Origin: Aquidulcibacter paucihalophilus
Lineage (GTDB): Bacteria; Pseudomonadota; Alphaproteobacteria; Caulobacterales; Caulobacteraceae
Assembly (NCBI GenBank): GCA_030285985.1
Contig: CP127384.1
Coordinates: forward strand, 2,964,501-3,028,500
Length of the DNA: 64,000 nt
Direction: 5' to 3'
Part shown: piece after piece, positions 1-8,605 of the stretch
Position numbering within the stretch: the stretch's first letter is position 1
How the letters are laid out: each line of letters starts with the position of its first letter
The notes under the pieces: generated by a model
The model's database searches: none
What the model saw: the letters and a program-made list of their open reading frames with translations, nothing else
What the model was told of the DNA's origin: nothing
Program-made: the position numbers and the translations under genes

Positions 1-2
1 GG

Positions 3-1574
3 ATCAAGGGCGGCGGCAAGGCCGTGCAGCCGTGGGACGACAAGGGCTTCAAACAGCCCGGCGGCGGCCCCTACCACCCGGCCGGCATCCAGAGCTTCCT
101 CGTCGGCAACGCCATGCTGCGCAAGCAGTCCTACGGCAACTATCCGGCCGTTCTGAACCTGATGAAGGCCGTCTACGAAGGCATCCAGGTCCCGATGGAC
201 GCGGCCCTGCGCATCGAGACCCGCTACTTCATCAAGACCCTGATGACGCCGCAGGCCCAGGCCATGATCCGCTCGCTGTTCCTGTCCAAGCAGGAGCTCG
301 ACAAGGGCGCTGTCCGCCCGGCGGGCGTGCCGAAGTCGGATCCGAAGAAGGTCACCGTCATCGGTGCCGGCATGATGGGCGCGGGTATCGCCTATGTGCA
401 GGCGCTGGCCGGCATCGAGACCATCCTGATCGACCGCACCCAGGAGGACGCCGACAAGGGCAAGGCCCACGTCGCCGACCTGCTGAAGAAGCGCCTCTCG
501 CGCGGCCAGATCACGCAGGAGAAGTTTGACGCCCTGCTCGGCTCGGTCACCGCGACGACCGACTACGACCTGATCAAGGGCTCGGACCTGGTCATCGAGG
601 CCGTGTTCGAGAACCGCGAGATCAAGGCCGATGTGACGAAGCGCGCCGAGGCCCAGCTGGCCCCGGGTGCCGTGTTCGGCTCCAACACCTCGACCCTGCC
701 GATCACCGGCCTGGCCGAAGCGTCCGTCCGGCCCGAGGACTTCATCGGCATCCACTTCTTCTCGCCCGTCGACAAGATGATGCTGGTCGAGGTCATTCTC
801 GGCGAGAAGACCGGCGAGGCGGCGATCGCGAAGTCGCTGGACTACATCATGAAGATCAAGAAGACCCCGATCGTCGTCAACGACGGCCGCGGCTTCTACA
901 CCTCGCGCTGCTTCGGCACCTATGTGGCCGAAGGCATGGCCATGCTGGAAGAGGGCTATGCCCCCGCCCTGATCGACAACATCGGCCGCATGACCGGCAT
1001 GCCCCGTGGCCCGCTGGAAATGCACGACGACGTGGCCCTCGACCTGTCGGTCAAGATCGCCAAACAGACGGCGCTCGACCTCGGCGACAAATACCAGCCC
1101 CTGCCCGGCTCCCACATCGTCCAGAAGATGGTCGAGGAGCTCGGCCGCTACGGCCGCAAGAACGGCATGGGCTTCTATGACTACGACCAGAAGCCCAAGA
1201 AGATCTGGGCCGGTCTGGCCGGCCTGGCACCGGTGAAGATCAACGACTCCACGCCGGAGCTGGTCGAGGACCAGAAGCAGCGCCTGCTGTATCGCCAGGC
1301 CGTCGAGGTCGCGCGTTGCTGGGAAGAGGGCGTCATCGACGACCCGCGCGAGGCCGATGTCGGCGCCATCCTGGCCTGGGGCTTCGCGCCCTGGACCGGC
1401 GGCCCGATCACCATGATCGACCAGACGGGCCTCAAGGCCTTTGTGGCCCAGGCGGACGATTACGCCGACCGCTACGGCGACCGCTTCAAGGTCCCGCAGC
1501 TGCTGCGCGACATGGCCGCCAAGGGCGAAACCTTCTACGGAAACTTCGCCGGGAAGCAGAAGGCCGCGGCCTGA
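3..1574 (+). CDS. 3-hydroxyacyl-CoA dehydrogenase, FadB/FadJ-type multifunctional protein (5' truncated)
   Basis: The frame is open from the window edge, so the true start and the N-terminal enoyl-CoA hydratase half lie mostly outside; 523 codons are visible. About 120 residues in there is a Rossmann NAD-binding motif (VIGAGMMGAGIAY), then SNTSTLPITGLA and GIHFFSPVDKMMLVEVI, which carry the serine and histidine conserved in L-3-hydroxyacyl-CoA dehydrogenases. The C-terminal helical dimerisation repeats follow (RGFYTSRCFG and later GGPITMIDQTG). In this family the protein performs the hydration and NAD-dependent dehydrogenation steps of fatty-acid beta-oxidation in the cytoplasm, usually with a partner thiolase that is not in view. 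A GC-rich hairpin follows the stop. Family call is firm; chain-length preference cannot be read from sequence. Confidence 0.93.
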   Translation: MKGGGKAVQPWDDKGFKQPGGGPYHPAGIQSFLVGNAMLRKQSYGNYPAVLNLMKAVYEGIQVPMDAALRIETRYFIKTLMTPQAQAMIRSLFLSKQELDKGAVRPAGVPKSDPKKVTVIGAGMMGAGIAYVQALAGIETILIDRTQEDADKGKAHVADLLKKRLSRGQITQEKFDALLGSVTATTDYDLIKGSDLVIEAVFENREIKADVTKRAEAQLAPGAVFGSNTSTLPITGLAEASVRPEDFIGIHFFSPVDKMMLVEVILGEKTGEAAIAKSLDYIMKIKKTPIVVNDGRGFYTSRCFGTYVAEGMAMLEEGYAPALIDNIGRMTGMPRGPLEMHDDVALDLSVKIAKQTALDLGDKYQPLPGSHIVQKMVEELGRYGRKNGMGFYDYDQKPKKIWAGLAGLAPVKINDSTPELVEDQKQRLLYRQAVEVARCWEEGVIDDPREADVGAILAWGFAPWTGGPITMIDQTGLKAFVAQADDYADRYGDRFKVPQLLRDMAAKGETFYGNFAGKQKAAA

Positions 1575-1582
1575 TTTTGGCA

Positions 1583-1609
1583 CCTCCCTCCCCGTCACGG
1601 GGAGGGAGG
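1583..1609. terminator. Perfect GC hairpin after the fad gene
   Basis: A 12-bp perfect inverted repeat (CCTCCCTCCCCG and its complement) with a TCA loop follows the stop codon within 10 bases. There is no T-tract, so it may be a transcript-stabilising or dispersed palindrome rather than an intrinsic terminator. A related C/G-block hairpin occurs near 11.98 kb. Confidence 0.5.
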
Positions 1610-1680
1610 GCCGCTCACCACCCGCTTGACGTTCGCGGCTTTCGGCTCCACCGGTCGCTCCTGAAACCGGGAGCCTCCGC

Positions 1681-3354
1681 ATGATCCGCACCCTCGCTCT
1701 TGCCCTGCTGCTCGGCGGTGTCGCCTCGACGGCCGAGGCCCAGAATCTGATCATCCACGGCGGTCCGATCTACACCGGCGTCGACGGCGCACCGCCCGCC
1801 CAACAGGTGACCGTGGTCGACGGACGCATCACCTATGTCGGGCCGATGCGGCTCGAGCAGTCTCCGCCCGACGAGTACATCGACCTCAAGGGCGCCGCCC
1901 TGTTCCCCGGCTTCACCGACGGCCACGCCCACCTCGACGGTGTCGGCTGGCGCGAGTTGACGCTGAACCTCGAGGGCTCGACCTCGGTCGCCGAGGCGAT
2001 GGCGCGCCTGACCGCCTGGGCCGAGGCTCATCCGGAGGGCCCCATTGTCGGACGGGGCTGGATCGAGACCCGTTGGCCGGAAGCCCGCTTCCTGACCGCC
2101 GCTGATCTGGACGTGGCCGCGCCGGGGCGGATCGTCCTGCTGAGCCGGGCCGACGGCCACGCTGTGGCCGCCTCCTCCGCCGCCCTCGCCGCGGCGGGCA
2201 TTGACGTGTCGACCGTGGCCCCATCGGGCGGGGAAATCCTCAAGGGCCCGGACGGCCGGCCGACCGGTCTGCTGGTGGACGCGGCCGAACAGCTGGTCGC
2301 CGGGCTGATGCCGCAAGCTGATCCGGAAGCCCTGCGTGATGCCTATCGCGCCGGCTTCCGCGTCGAGGCCGCCTATGGCTGGACCGGGGTCCATTTCATG
2401 AGCGCGCCGTGGCGGGACATTCCCCTGCTGGAGGCCATGGCCGAAGCGGGCGAGGCACCCCTGCGCATCTACAACAGCGTCACCCCGGACGGTGCCGCTG
2501 CCCTGATCGCGGGCGGCCCGCGCAGCGTCGCCGACGGCCGCATCATCACCCGGGCGATCAAATACTATGCCGACGGTGCCCTTGGTTCGCGTGGCGCGGC
2601 CCTGTTCGAACCCTATGCCGATCGTCCCGACACCACCGGTCTGATGCAGATCACCGGCGAGGAGATCGTCCCCCTGTACGAGGCGGCGCTGCGCGGCGGC
2701 ATACAGATCGCCACCCATGCCATCGGCGATCGCGGCAATGCTTCGGTAGCGGAGTGGTACAAGCAGGCGCTCGGTGCCGTGCCCGCCGCCGACCGGCCCC
2801 ACGGTGCCGACGTGCGCTGGCGCATCGAGCACGCCCAGATTCTGCGCCCGTCGGACTATCACTGGTTCAGGGACCTGCCGATCATCGCCTCGATGCAGCC
2901 CAGTCACGCCATCGGCGACTTCCACTTCGCCCCTGCCCGCCTCGGCGACGTCCGGCTGGACGGGGCCTATGCCTGGCACAGCCTGGTCGACATGGGCGTG
3001 GTCGTGGTCGGGGGGTCCGACGCCCCGGTGGAGCGCGGCGACCCCCTGATCGAATTCTACGCCGCCGTCGCCCGCGCCGATCTGGAAGGATTCCAGGGCC
3101 CCGACTGGCGACCCGGCGAGGCCGTCGACCGGACCACGGCCCTGAAGATGTTCACTCTCTGGCCGGCGTACGCCAGCTTCCGCGAGGCCGAGCTGGGCAC
3201 GATCGAGGTCGGCAAGCGGGCGGACTTCACCGCCTTTTCGGTTGATCTGATGACGGCACCCGTCGCCGACATTCTCAATGGCCGGGCGGTCCTGACGGTG
3301 GTGGACGGCGTGGTGGTCCACCGGGCGGAGAGCCCCGTGCGCATCGCGCCTTGA
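1681..3354 (+). CDS. Exported amidohydrolase, YtcJ-like (amidohydrolase 3 family)
   Basis: This 557-residue protein begins with a signal peptide (LALALLLGGVASTAEAQ), so it is probably periplasmic. Metal-binding motifs of the amidohydrolase superfamily are present in order: DGHAHLDG near residue 80, the YtcJ signature KYYADGALGSRGAALFEPY around residue 290, ATHAIGDRGNASV, RIEHAQIL and GSDAPVE. YtcJ-type enzymes hydrolyse amide or formamide bonds; the real substrate is usually unknown and cannot be inferred here. No obvious operon partner exists: it stands alone between the preceding hairpin and a tRNA. Start chosen at the ATG giving the complete signal peptide. Confidence 0.88.
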   Translation: MIRTLALALLLGGVASTAEAQNLIIHGGPIYTGVDGAPPAQQVTVVDGRITYVGPMRLEQSPPDEYIDLKGAALFPGFTDGHAHLDGVGWRELTLNLEGSTSVAEAMARLTAWAEAHPEGPIVGRGWIETRWPEARFLTAADLDVAAPGRIVLLSRADGHAVAASSAALAAAGIDVSTVAPSGGEILKGPDGRPTGLLVDAAEQLVAGLMPQADPEALRDAYRAGFRVEAAYGWTGVHFMSAPWRDIPLLEAMAEAGEAPLRIYNSVTPDGAAALIAGGPRSVADGRIITRAIKYYADGALGSRGAALFEPYADRPDTTGLMQITGEEIVPLYEAALRGGIQIATHAIGDRGNASVAEWYKQALGAVPAADRPHGADVRWRIEHAQILRPSDYHWFRDLPIIASMQPSHAIGDFHFAPARLGDVRLDGAYAWHSLVDMGVVVVGGSDAPVERGDPLIEFYAAVARADLEGFQGPDWRPGEAVDRTTALKMFTLWPAYASFREAELGTIEVGKRADFTAFSVDLMTAPVADILNGRAVLTVVDGVVVHRAESPVRIAP

Positions 3355-3392
3355 TGCGCCGCGGCGTTCCGCCTAAGGCTGCGTCCGGCTCC

Positions 3393-3466
3393 GCGGGCGT
3401 GATGTAGTGGTAGCCTGAAAGCTTCCCAAGCTTTTCGTGCGGGTTCGATTCCCGCCGCCCGCTCCA
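3393..3466 (+). tRNA. tRNA-Gly (anticodon CCC)
   Basis: A full cloverleaf can be drawn. The acceptor stem is GCGGGCG paired with CGCCCGC, the anticodon stem AAAGC/GCTTT encloses loop TTCCCAA (anticodon CCC at 3425-3427), and the T arm is GCGGG-TTCGATT-CCCGC. A discriminator T and an encoded CCA end follow. It reads GGG glycine codons. Confidence 0.96.
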
Positions 3467-3470
3467 GCCG

Positions 3471-3641
3471 TCAGGCCACAGATCGCCGCCGGTTGCCGTC
3501 CCAGCCATTGACCAGCAGGGCCGCCATCCCGACCCAGAACAGGATGTCCTGGACGCCCTCCTGAGGGGCGCGGGCGACGAACTCCAGCCAGGCCCACAGC
3601 AGGAAGGCGACGACGAAGACGATCGTGCTCACCTGTCTCAT
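3471..3641 (-). CDS. Small two-helix membrane protein
   Basis: A 56-residue hypothetical protein with two hydrophobic segments (STIVFVVAFLLWAWLEFVA and DILFWVGMAALLVNG) joined by a short acidic loop and ending in a basic tail (NRRRSVA), so both ends probably face the cytoplasm. The start is fixed by a Shine-Dalgarno-like GGAGGA and by the ATGA overlap with the stop of the gene upstream, which argues for translational coupling. It is the last gene of a leftward operon with the next two entries. No family recognised. Confidence 0.65.
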   Translation of the reverse strand: MRQVSTIVFVVAFLLWAWLEFVARAPQEGVQDILFWVGMAALLVNGWDGNRRRSVA

Positions 3642-3853
3642 GCCTTCCTCCGGCGACTGAGGTCGATCCCCAGATCGACCGCGGAAAGGCAGAGGGTGGA
3701 GATCAGGGCCGTGAACCCGGCCTCGACCCATGACTCACCCCTGACGATGGCGATGACTGCGGCCAGCCAGACGAGGCCGATCAGGGCGATGACCGTGATC
3801 CTGACCCAGCGCGGATTGGTCGGGGCGGCCGGGGGCGCGGATCCGACCGTCAC
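3638..3853 (-). CDS. Small membrane protein
   Basis: A 71-residue hypothetical protein. It has a proline/alanine-rich N-terminus, a transmembrane stretch (ITVIALIGLVWLAAVIAIV), a second, weaker hydrophobic segment (AGFTALISTLCLSAVDLGI) and a basic end (SRRRKA). It overlaps the genes on both sides by four bases (ATGA each time), so it is almost certainly co-translated with the TraB/GumN protein and the 56-residue membrane protein. Function unknown; the layout suggests accessory membrane partners of the TraB/GumN protein. Confidence 0.68.
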   Translation of the reverse strand: MTVGSAPPAAPTNPRWVRITVIALIGLVWLAAVIAIVRGESWVEAGFTALISTLCLSAVDLGIDLSRRRKA

Positions 3854-4821
3854 GGCGCGACCTCGACGTTGACGCCGCGGTCCTCAAGAATGTCCTGCAC
3901 GCTGTCGTCTCCGGCCAGGTGGGCGGCACCCACGGCGATAAACGTCGTGCCCGAGCCTGCCAGCAGGGTCTGGATCTGGCCCGCCCAGTTGGCGTTCCGC
4001 TGCACCAGCAGGGCTTCGTACATGGCCTGGCTCTGGCCCTGCATCTCCGTGACCGCGAGGCGCTCGACGCTCGCGACATCGCCCGCGGCCCAGGCGTTGA
4101 CCAGGGCATCCAGTTCGGTGGTCGCTTCGTCGAACGAGTCGAGGGTGGAGCGCAGGAAGGCCAGTTGCTCATCCTCCGGCATGCTGGCCAGAATGCGGAT
4201 CTGTTCGTCCAGGGTCTCGAGCCCCTTGACCGGCTTTCCGGCGGCCTGGGCGCGGGCGCGCAGGGTCAGTTCAACGCCAGAGTTCGGGTCGTAGCCGGCC
4301 TTGGCCAGCGGAGCGAGGGCCAGGCTGAGCCCGGCGAACCAAGGACGGAAAATGTCGATCTGGGCCCCGGAGGCGCCGATGGTTTGGGCGGCGGCGTCGA
4401 GTTTGGCGAACTCCTCCGCGGTCAGCAGGCTGGACAGGGGCCGGGCCGGCGAGATGCCGTATTGCTGAACGAGCGGCATGACGGCGGCCTGATCGTCTGG
4501 GTTGGTGATCTCGAACCAGATTTCGGACGCGCTGTCGAAGGCGGCGTCGACGCGGGGCGAGCCCCATGCGGTTGTCGGGCGCAGGACGTGAACCGTGCCG
4601 AACAGATAGATGGTCGAATCCGCGTCCCGGACCACCCAGAGAGCGGGGCCGGCCCCCTCGGCCCGGGGCACGGCACGGGTGGCGGCCGGAGCGGGGGCGG
4701 CCTCGACGGCCTGGGCGAAGGCCCGGGCGGGCTGGAAGGCGACCGCGCCCGCCAGACCAAGGCCGAGCACGACGCCGAGGGCGGTGCGGGAGACGGATTT
4801 CAGGCGTGTGTTCAGGGTCAT
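3850..4821 (-). CDS. TraB/GumN family protein
   Basis: A 323-residue exported protein with an N-terminal signal or anchor (TALGVVLGLGLAGAVAFQPARAFA). The family signature appears early in the mature part: ALWVVRDADSTIYLFGTVHVLRP, with the conserved GTxH, and a glutamate-containing WFEITN segment follows. The C-terminus contains the second conserved stretch, FIAVGAAHLAGDDSV. TraB/GumN (erythromycin-esterase/Tiki-like fold) proteins are putative metalloproteases; most bacterial members have no known substrate. It heads a run of three ATGA-coupled genes, the other two being small membrane proteins. Confidence 0.85.
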   Translation of the reverse strand: MTLNTRLKSVSRTALGVVLGLGLAGAVAFQPARAFAQAVEAAPAPAATRAVPRAEGAGPALWVVRDADSTIYLFGTVHVLRPTTAWGSPRVDAAFDSASEIWFEITNPDDQAAVMPLVQQYGISPARPLSSLLTAEEFAKLDAAAQTIGASGAQIDIFRPWFAGLSLALAPLAKAGYDPNSGVELTLRARAQAAGKPVKGLETLDEQIRILASMPEDEQLAFLRSTLDSFDEATTELDALVNAWAAGDVASVERLAVTEMQGQSQAMYEALLVQRNANWAGQIQTLLAGSGTTFIAVGAAHLAGDDSVQDILEDRGVNVEVAP

Positions 4822-4863
4822 GAGATCAATCCTGGGGAGGGTTGGAAGTCGGGGAACGGCGGC

Positions 4864-5451
4864 CTAGTGCAGGCCGCGTCGGGCCGCCGCCACGGCGGAG
4901 GCGATGAAATAGACGCCCATCAGGATGCCCATCAGGCCCCAGGCGGTGATGGTCCCGACCAGCCCCAGCCGCTCGGCGGCGGCGTAGATGAACAGGGCCA
5001 GCTGGAGGGACCAGAAGGCGAGCGCGCTGGTCTCGAGCATGACCCGGCGGAGCATTTCGTCAGCCGTCCGCCAGAGCATCAGATTGGCGGCGCTCTGGAC
5101 CACGACCAGCAGGAGCACGGCCGCGAACACCATTTCGGGCGACGCCAGGGCGGGGCCGAAAACCGGCAGCAGGAACATCGCGGCGGCCAGCAGCATGACA
5201 ATCACCTGCAGGATGCCGCAGCCCTTCGGGATATCGGCCGGGCGCCGTGCCACCATGAAGGCGGTGATCAGGCCGACGCCGGTCATGGCGGCCGCCATGA
5301 CCACGGCGAGTTCGTCCTCCCAGCTCGACAGGGAGCCGTCGGTCAGGGTGGCGGCGCCGTAGCCGAAGACTCCGCCGAGGCCGGCAAGGACGACGAGCAG
5401 GCCCGCCTTGCGCAGGAACGAGGGCCGGGGGGCATCGAGACTGGCGTTCAT
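4864..5451 (-). CDS. Multi-pass membrane protein next to XRE regulator
   Basis: A 195-residue hypothetical protein with about six predicted membrane helices, for example LLVVLAGLGGVFGYGA, ILQVIVMLLAAAMFLLPVF and WGLMGILMGVYFIASAVA. No catalytic motif is visible. Its start lies two bases after the stop of the small XRE regulator, so the two are coupled. Compact XRE regulators paired with short polytopic proteins recur in Caulobacterales; in such pairs the membrane protein may sense a signal or inhibit the regulator, but that is inference. Confidence 0.72.
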   Translation of the reverse strand: MNASLDAPRPSFLRKAGLLVVLAGLGGVFGYGAATLTDGSLSSWEDELAVVMAAAMTGVGLITAFMVARRPADIPKGCGILQVIVMLLAAAMFLLPVFGPALASPEMVFAAVLLLVVVQSAANLMLWRTADEMLRRVMLETSALAFWSLQLALFIYAAAERLGLVGTITAWGLMGILMGVYFIASAVAAARRGLH

Positions 5452-5453
5452 GA

Positions 5454-5645
5454 TCAGTCCTCCGTGAAGATGGCTTCGATGGGCTGCCCGAAGACCCGGG
5501 CGATCTTGAAGGCGAGCGGCAGGGAGGGGTCGTAGCGACCGGTCTCCAGCGCATTGACGGTCTGGCGCGAGACTCCGAGGGCGAGGGCGAGGTCGGCCTG
5601 GCTCCAGTCGCGTTCCGCGCGCAGCACCTTGAGGCGGTTGTTCAT
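5454..5645 (-). CDS. Compact XRE/Cro-CI-type DNA-binding regulator
   Basis: The 63-residue protein is a bare helix-turn-helix domain: LRAERDWSQADLALALGVSRQTVNALETGRYDPSL, then a helix (AFKIARVFG) and the tail PIEAIFTED. This matches the short XRE class that ends shortly after helix five, with no ligand or oligomerisation domain. It sits between two membrane-protein genes (10-base and 2-base gaps) in one leftward unit, so it is probably autoregulatory for this operon. The alternative, an antitoxin, is not supported because no toxin-like partner is adjacent. Confidence 0.88.
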   Translation of the reverse strand: MNNRLKVLRAERDWSQADLALALGVSRQTVNALETGRYDPSLPLAFKIARVFGQPIEAIFTED

Positions 5646-5655
5646 GCGGTCGCTC

Positions 5656-6105
5656 CTAGCGGTGCTTGAGCCACCAGCCGGCCCAGGCCAGGGTATAGCC
5701 GGCCAGCTGGAACAGCAGGATGCACATCATGCCCGACACGAAGATGTCGGCCGGGTTAGAGCCGAATTTGGCGGGTAGCGCCTGTTCCTCGGCCCGCAGC
5801 ATCAGGGTCAGCAACAGCACCGAGCCGACGGCCATGCCGCCCGAACCACCCCACCACCAGGCCCATTTGTGGGCCTCGCGCGCGGCCTCGTCGATGCCCC
5901 GCCACCACCAGACGCAGACGGTGAAGCCCACGGCCATCGCAGCCGTTACCAGCGCCGCGGTCACGGCGGTGCCGACCGGCCCCGGCTGATCGCCGAGGAA
6001 GGCGCTGGCCGCGCCCGCCAGGCCACCGAGGACCAGGGAGACACCCAGCACCAGCATATATGCACCCGGTCCGTGCGGACGCCTGGGCCTGGATTGGTCG
6101 TTCAT
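5656..6105 (-). CDS. Four-helix membrane protein heading the XRE operon
   Basis: A 149-residue hypothetical protein with four hydrophobic segments: YMLVLGVSLVLGGLAGAASAF, TAALVTAAMAVGFTVCVWW, GGMAVGSVLLLTLML and FVSGMMCILLFQLAGYTLAW. A tryptophan-rich loop (HKWAWWWGG) lies between helices two and three. The N-terminus is basic and short, predicting an N-in topology. It is the first gene of the unit with the XRE regulator and the 195-residue membrane protein. No known family recognised with confidence. Confidence 0.72.
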   Translation of the reverse strand: MNDQSRPRRPHGPGAYMLVLGVSLVLGGLAGAASAFLGDQPGPVGTAVTAALVTAAMAVGFTVCVWWWRGIDEAAREAHKWAWWWGGSGGMAVGSVLLLTLMLRAEEQALPAKFGSNPADIFVSGMMCILLFQLAGYTLAWAGWWLKHR

Positions 6106-6135
6106 GACAAGCCTCCCTGTCGATTTGACAAGGGT

Positions 6136-6163
6136 GTTTTACATCATACAGCCGCGCTGTCAA
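6136..6163 (-). promoter_or_regulatory. Putative sigma-70-type promoter of the XRE/membrane operon
   Basis: On the minus strand a perfect TTGACA (-35, 6158-6163) is followed after 16 bp by TAAAAC, a weak -10. The region is clearly more AT-rich than its surroundings. A second TTGACA-like word on the plus strand nearby gives partial dyad symmetry, which could be the XRE operator. Confidence 0.45.
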
Positions 6164-6184
6164 GCGTCCTTGTCCAAAGCCCGA

Positions 6185-7453
6185 TCAGGCCTTGGGAAGG
6201 GCCGCCGGCCGGGTTTCAACGGCGACCAGTTCCGGCCGGCTCAGGGCGCGTGGCGCGGATTCGATCGGGGTCAGTTCCCCCAGATCCTTGCCCTCATGGT
6301 CGACCTGCAGGTCCTCGAACCGGCGGGCCGAGACCATGACCTGGCTCTCCAGCGAGCCGACAAACTGGTTGTATTTGCCGACGGCCGTCTCCAGCGCGCG
6401 GCCGACGGCTCCGGCATGCGTCCCCATGACCGAGAGGCGTTTGTAGAGCTCCTTGCCCAGCTTCGCGACGTCCTCGGCATTCTTGGCCTGCTCTTCCGCG
6501 CGCCAGCCGTAGGCCACCGCCTTGCACAGGGCGAACAGGGTCGTCGGGGTGACGATGACGACGCGCGAGGCCATGGCCGTGGTCATCAGATCGGGCTCGT
6601 GGTCGAGGGCCGCGGCGAGGAAGGCGTCGCCGGGCACGAACATGGCCACGAAGTCGGGGCTGGGCTTGAACTGGTCCTGATAGGCTTTGGACGACAGCTG
6701 GCGTACGTGGGTCTTCATACTGGTCGCGGTGCGCAGGGAAGCCGCCCTGGCCTGGGCCTCCTCGTCGCCATCGGCCTCGTCGCCGAAGGCCAGCGAGACC
6801 TTGGCGTCGATCACGAACATGCCGCCGCCCGGCAGGCGGACGACGAAGTCGGGGCGCTGCTGACGGCCGGCGTCGTCGGCGGTCGAGGACTGCTCCTCGA
6901 AGTCGAACCGCCCGGCCATACCCGCGGCCTCGAGCACATTGCGGCAGGTCTGTTCGCCCCAGCGGCCGCGGCGGCCGGTGTTGCCGCGCAGGGCCTCTGT
7001 CAGACGCCGGGCCTCGTCGCGGGTGGCGGTCGAGGCGGTCATCAGCAGGGCCAGCTGTTCCTTCAGACCGCCAGTCTCCTCGTTGCGGGCTTTCTCAAGC
7101 GCGGCGACATGCTCCTGGAAGAGTTTGAGCGTGTCGGCCACCGGCTTGAGCTGGGCCTCCATCCGCTGTTGCGACATCAGCTCACGGTTACGGAAGGTCT
7201 CGTCGGTGCGTTTGAGCAGTTCCTCGGCGACAGTCCCGGCGGACTGTGCAGCCTGGACGCGCAGGAATTCGGCGTTAGCCGCCGCCTGGTCCTCGAACAG
7301 GCGCATCCGGGCCTCGGTCTCGGCGTAGCGCTCGCGCAGCTCCCACGCCCGCGTATCGGCGGCGGAGGCGCGGCGGCGCTCCATCAGGGCCCAGACGAGG
7401 GCGATGACGGCGACCACCGAGGCGGCGAAAAAGGCAACGAGTGAAGGGGACAT
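6185..7453 (-). CDS. rmuC: DNA recombination protein RmuC
   Basis: A 422-residue protein with the RmuC layout: one N-terminal membrane anchor (LVAFFAASVVAVIALVWAL), a long coiled coil to about residue 150, then the nuclease-like domain. In that domain GRWGEQTCRNVLEAAGM, PDFVVRLPGGGMFVIDAKVSL and the later FVPGDAFLAAALDHEPDLM and VVIVTPTTLFALCKAVAYGW are family hallmarks. RmuC limits inversion-type recombination at short inverted repeats. It is leftward-transcribed just upstream of the XRE operon and well separated from recR. Confidence 0.95.
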   Translation of the reverse strand: MSPSLVAFFAASVVAVIALVWALMERRRASAADTRAWELRERYAETEARMRLFEDQAAANAEFLRVQAAQSAGTVAEELLKRTDETFRNRELMSQQRMEAQLKPVADTLKLFQEHVAALEKARNEETGGLKEQLALLMTASTATRDEARRLTEALRGNTGRRGRWGEQTCRNVLEAAGMAGRFDFEEQSSTADDAGRQQRPDFVVRLPGGGMFVIDAKVSLAFGDEADGDEEAQARAASLRTATSMKTHVRQLSSKAYQDQFKPSPDFVAMFVPGDAFLAAALDHEPDLMTTAMASRVVIVTPTTLFALCKAVAYGWRAEEQAKNAEDVAKLGKELYKRLSVMGTHAGAVGRALETAVGKYNQFVGSLESQVMVSARRFEDLQVDHEGKDLGELTPIESAPRALSRPELVAVETRPAALPKA

Positions 7454-7524
7454 GACCCGTCTCTATCGCGAGTCTGCCCAGGCCGTAACCGGTCAGCCCG
7501 GGGCCTGCGACCGTTCCTGACGCA

Positions 7525-8127
7525 TCAGGTCGGGCGGCGCTGCCTCATCGCCTGGATAATCGTTCCGTCATCCAGCCAGTCGAGCTCACCGCCGACCGGG
7601 ACGCCGCGGGCCAGGGAGGTGATCTCGACGCCCGTGCCGGCGAGGCGTTCGGCGATGTAGTGGGCGGTGGTCTGGCCGTCGACGGTGGCCGGCAGGGCCA
7701 GGACGACCTCCTTGGCCTCGCCGCCGCGCACGCGCCCGACCAGTTCGGCGACGCGCAACGCATCGGGGCCGACGCCATCCAGCGCCGAGAGCAGCCCGCC
7801 CAGCACATGGTATTTGCCCCGGAAGGCCCCGGAGCGTTCCATCGCCCACAGGGCACCGGCCTCCTCGACCACGCAGATCAGGGCGTTGTCGCGGGCGCTG
7901 TTGGAACAGATCGAACAGGGATCGCGGGTGTCCGGCGCGCCGCAGACGCTGCAGGAGGTGACCTTGGCCGCCGTCTCGGCCAGCGAGGCCGCCAGCGGGA
8001 CCAGCAACTGTTCGCGCTTCTTCAGCAGGGCCAGGGCCGCGCGGCGGGCCGAGCGGGGACCGAGGCCGGGCAGCTTGGCGAGGAGGCTGATCAGCCGTTC
8101 GATTTCGGGTCCGGCGGAGGCAGCCAT
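7525..8127 (-). CDS. recR: Recombination mediator protein RecR
   Basis: A 200-residue protein of normal RecR length. It has the N-terminal helix-hairpin-helix ([20 protein letters not shown]), a four-cysteine zinc finger ([18 protein letters not shown]), and a Toprim domain ([17 protein letters not shown] ... [19 protein letters not shown]). RecR works with RecO (and RecF) to load RecA on gapped DNA. Its start is 13 bases from the ybaB stop, the standard ybaB-recR pair. Confidence 0.97.
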   Translation of the reverse strand: MAASAGPEIERLISLLAKLPGLGPRSARRAALALLKKREQLLVPLAASLAETAAKVTSCSVCGAPDTRDPCSICSNSARDNALICVVEEAGALWAMERSGAFRGKYHVLGGLLSALDGVGPDALRVAELVGRVRGGEAKEVVLALPATVDGQTTAHYIAERLAGTGVEITSLARGVPVGGELDWLDDGTIIQAMRQRRPT

Positions 8128-8140
8128 ACGGGTCCCGGCC

Positions 8141-8470
8141 TCAGAACAGCTTGGGCATGCCGGGGATGTTCATTCCGGCCATCGGGCCGGCGGCCTCGCG
8201 CATCAGGGCGCCGTTGGCCTCGTCCAGCTTGCGCTTGGCGTCGGCGTGGGCGGCGACGATCAGGTCGGCGAGGATCTCGCCTTCGCCGGAGACCAGCAGG
8301 CTGTCGTCGATGGTCACGCCGGTGATTTCGCCGGCACCCCGCAGGGCCACGGTCACGAGGCCGCCGCCGGAGGTACCGGACGCCGTGGTTTCGGCCATTT
8401 TCGCCTGGGCGTCCTGCAGCTTCTGCTGCATCGCCTGGGCCTGTTTCATGAGGGCATTGAGGTCTGTCAT
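8141..8470 (-). CDS. YbaB/EbfC family nucleoid-associated protein
   Basis: The 109-residue product begins with the typical helix ([22 protein letters not shown]), followed by the conserved beta segment [25 protein letters not shown] and the C-terminal [23 protein letters not shown]. These proteins are small dimeric DNA-binding proteins. It is cotranscribed with recR, but dnaX, which usually precedes ybaB, is displaced by two other genes here. Confidence 0.95.
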   Translation of the reverse strand: MTDLNALMKQAQAMQQKLQDAQAKMAETTASGTSGGGLVTVALRGAGEITGVTIDDSLLVSGEGEILADLIVAAHADAKRKLDEANGALMREAAGPMAGMNIPGMPKLF

Positions 8471-8605
8471 GGCCTCAAGATAGGCGCTGACCCCGGCTTC
8501 GGACAGGGCTGAAAAACAGCAACAGAATTTGTTCCCGTTCCCCTTGAACCAATCCCGGGCAACGCCATTTAGCAGCCATCACTGTTGCTAATCAGGACAT
8601 CCGTC

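Noticed and set aside
1615..3321. Long open frame antisense to the amidohydrolase gene
   Set aside because: Low-complexity composition (G, R, H, Q, A rich), no signal or motif; it is a GC-rich shadow of the real gene.
3919..5535. Long plus-strand open frame across the TraB/GumN and membrane protein genes
   Set aside because: The opposite strand carries coupled genes with ribosome-binding sites and family motifs; the plus frame is repetitive and motif-free.
8529..8550. GTTCCCGTTCC words before the ybaB gene as a LexA box
   Set aside because: The second GTTC half is not at the required 11-bp spacing on either strand.
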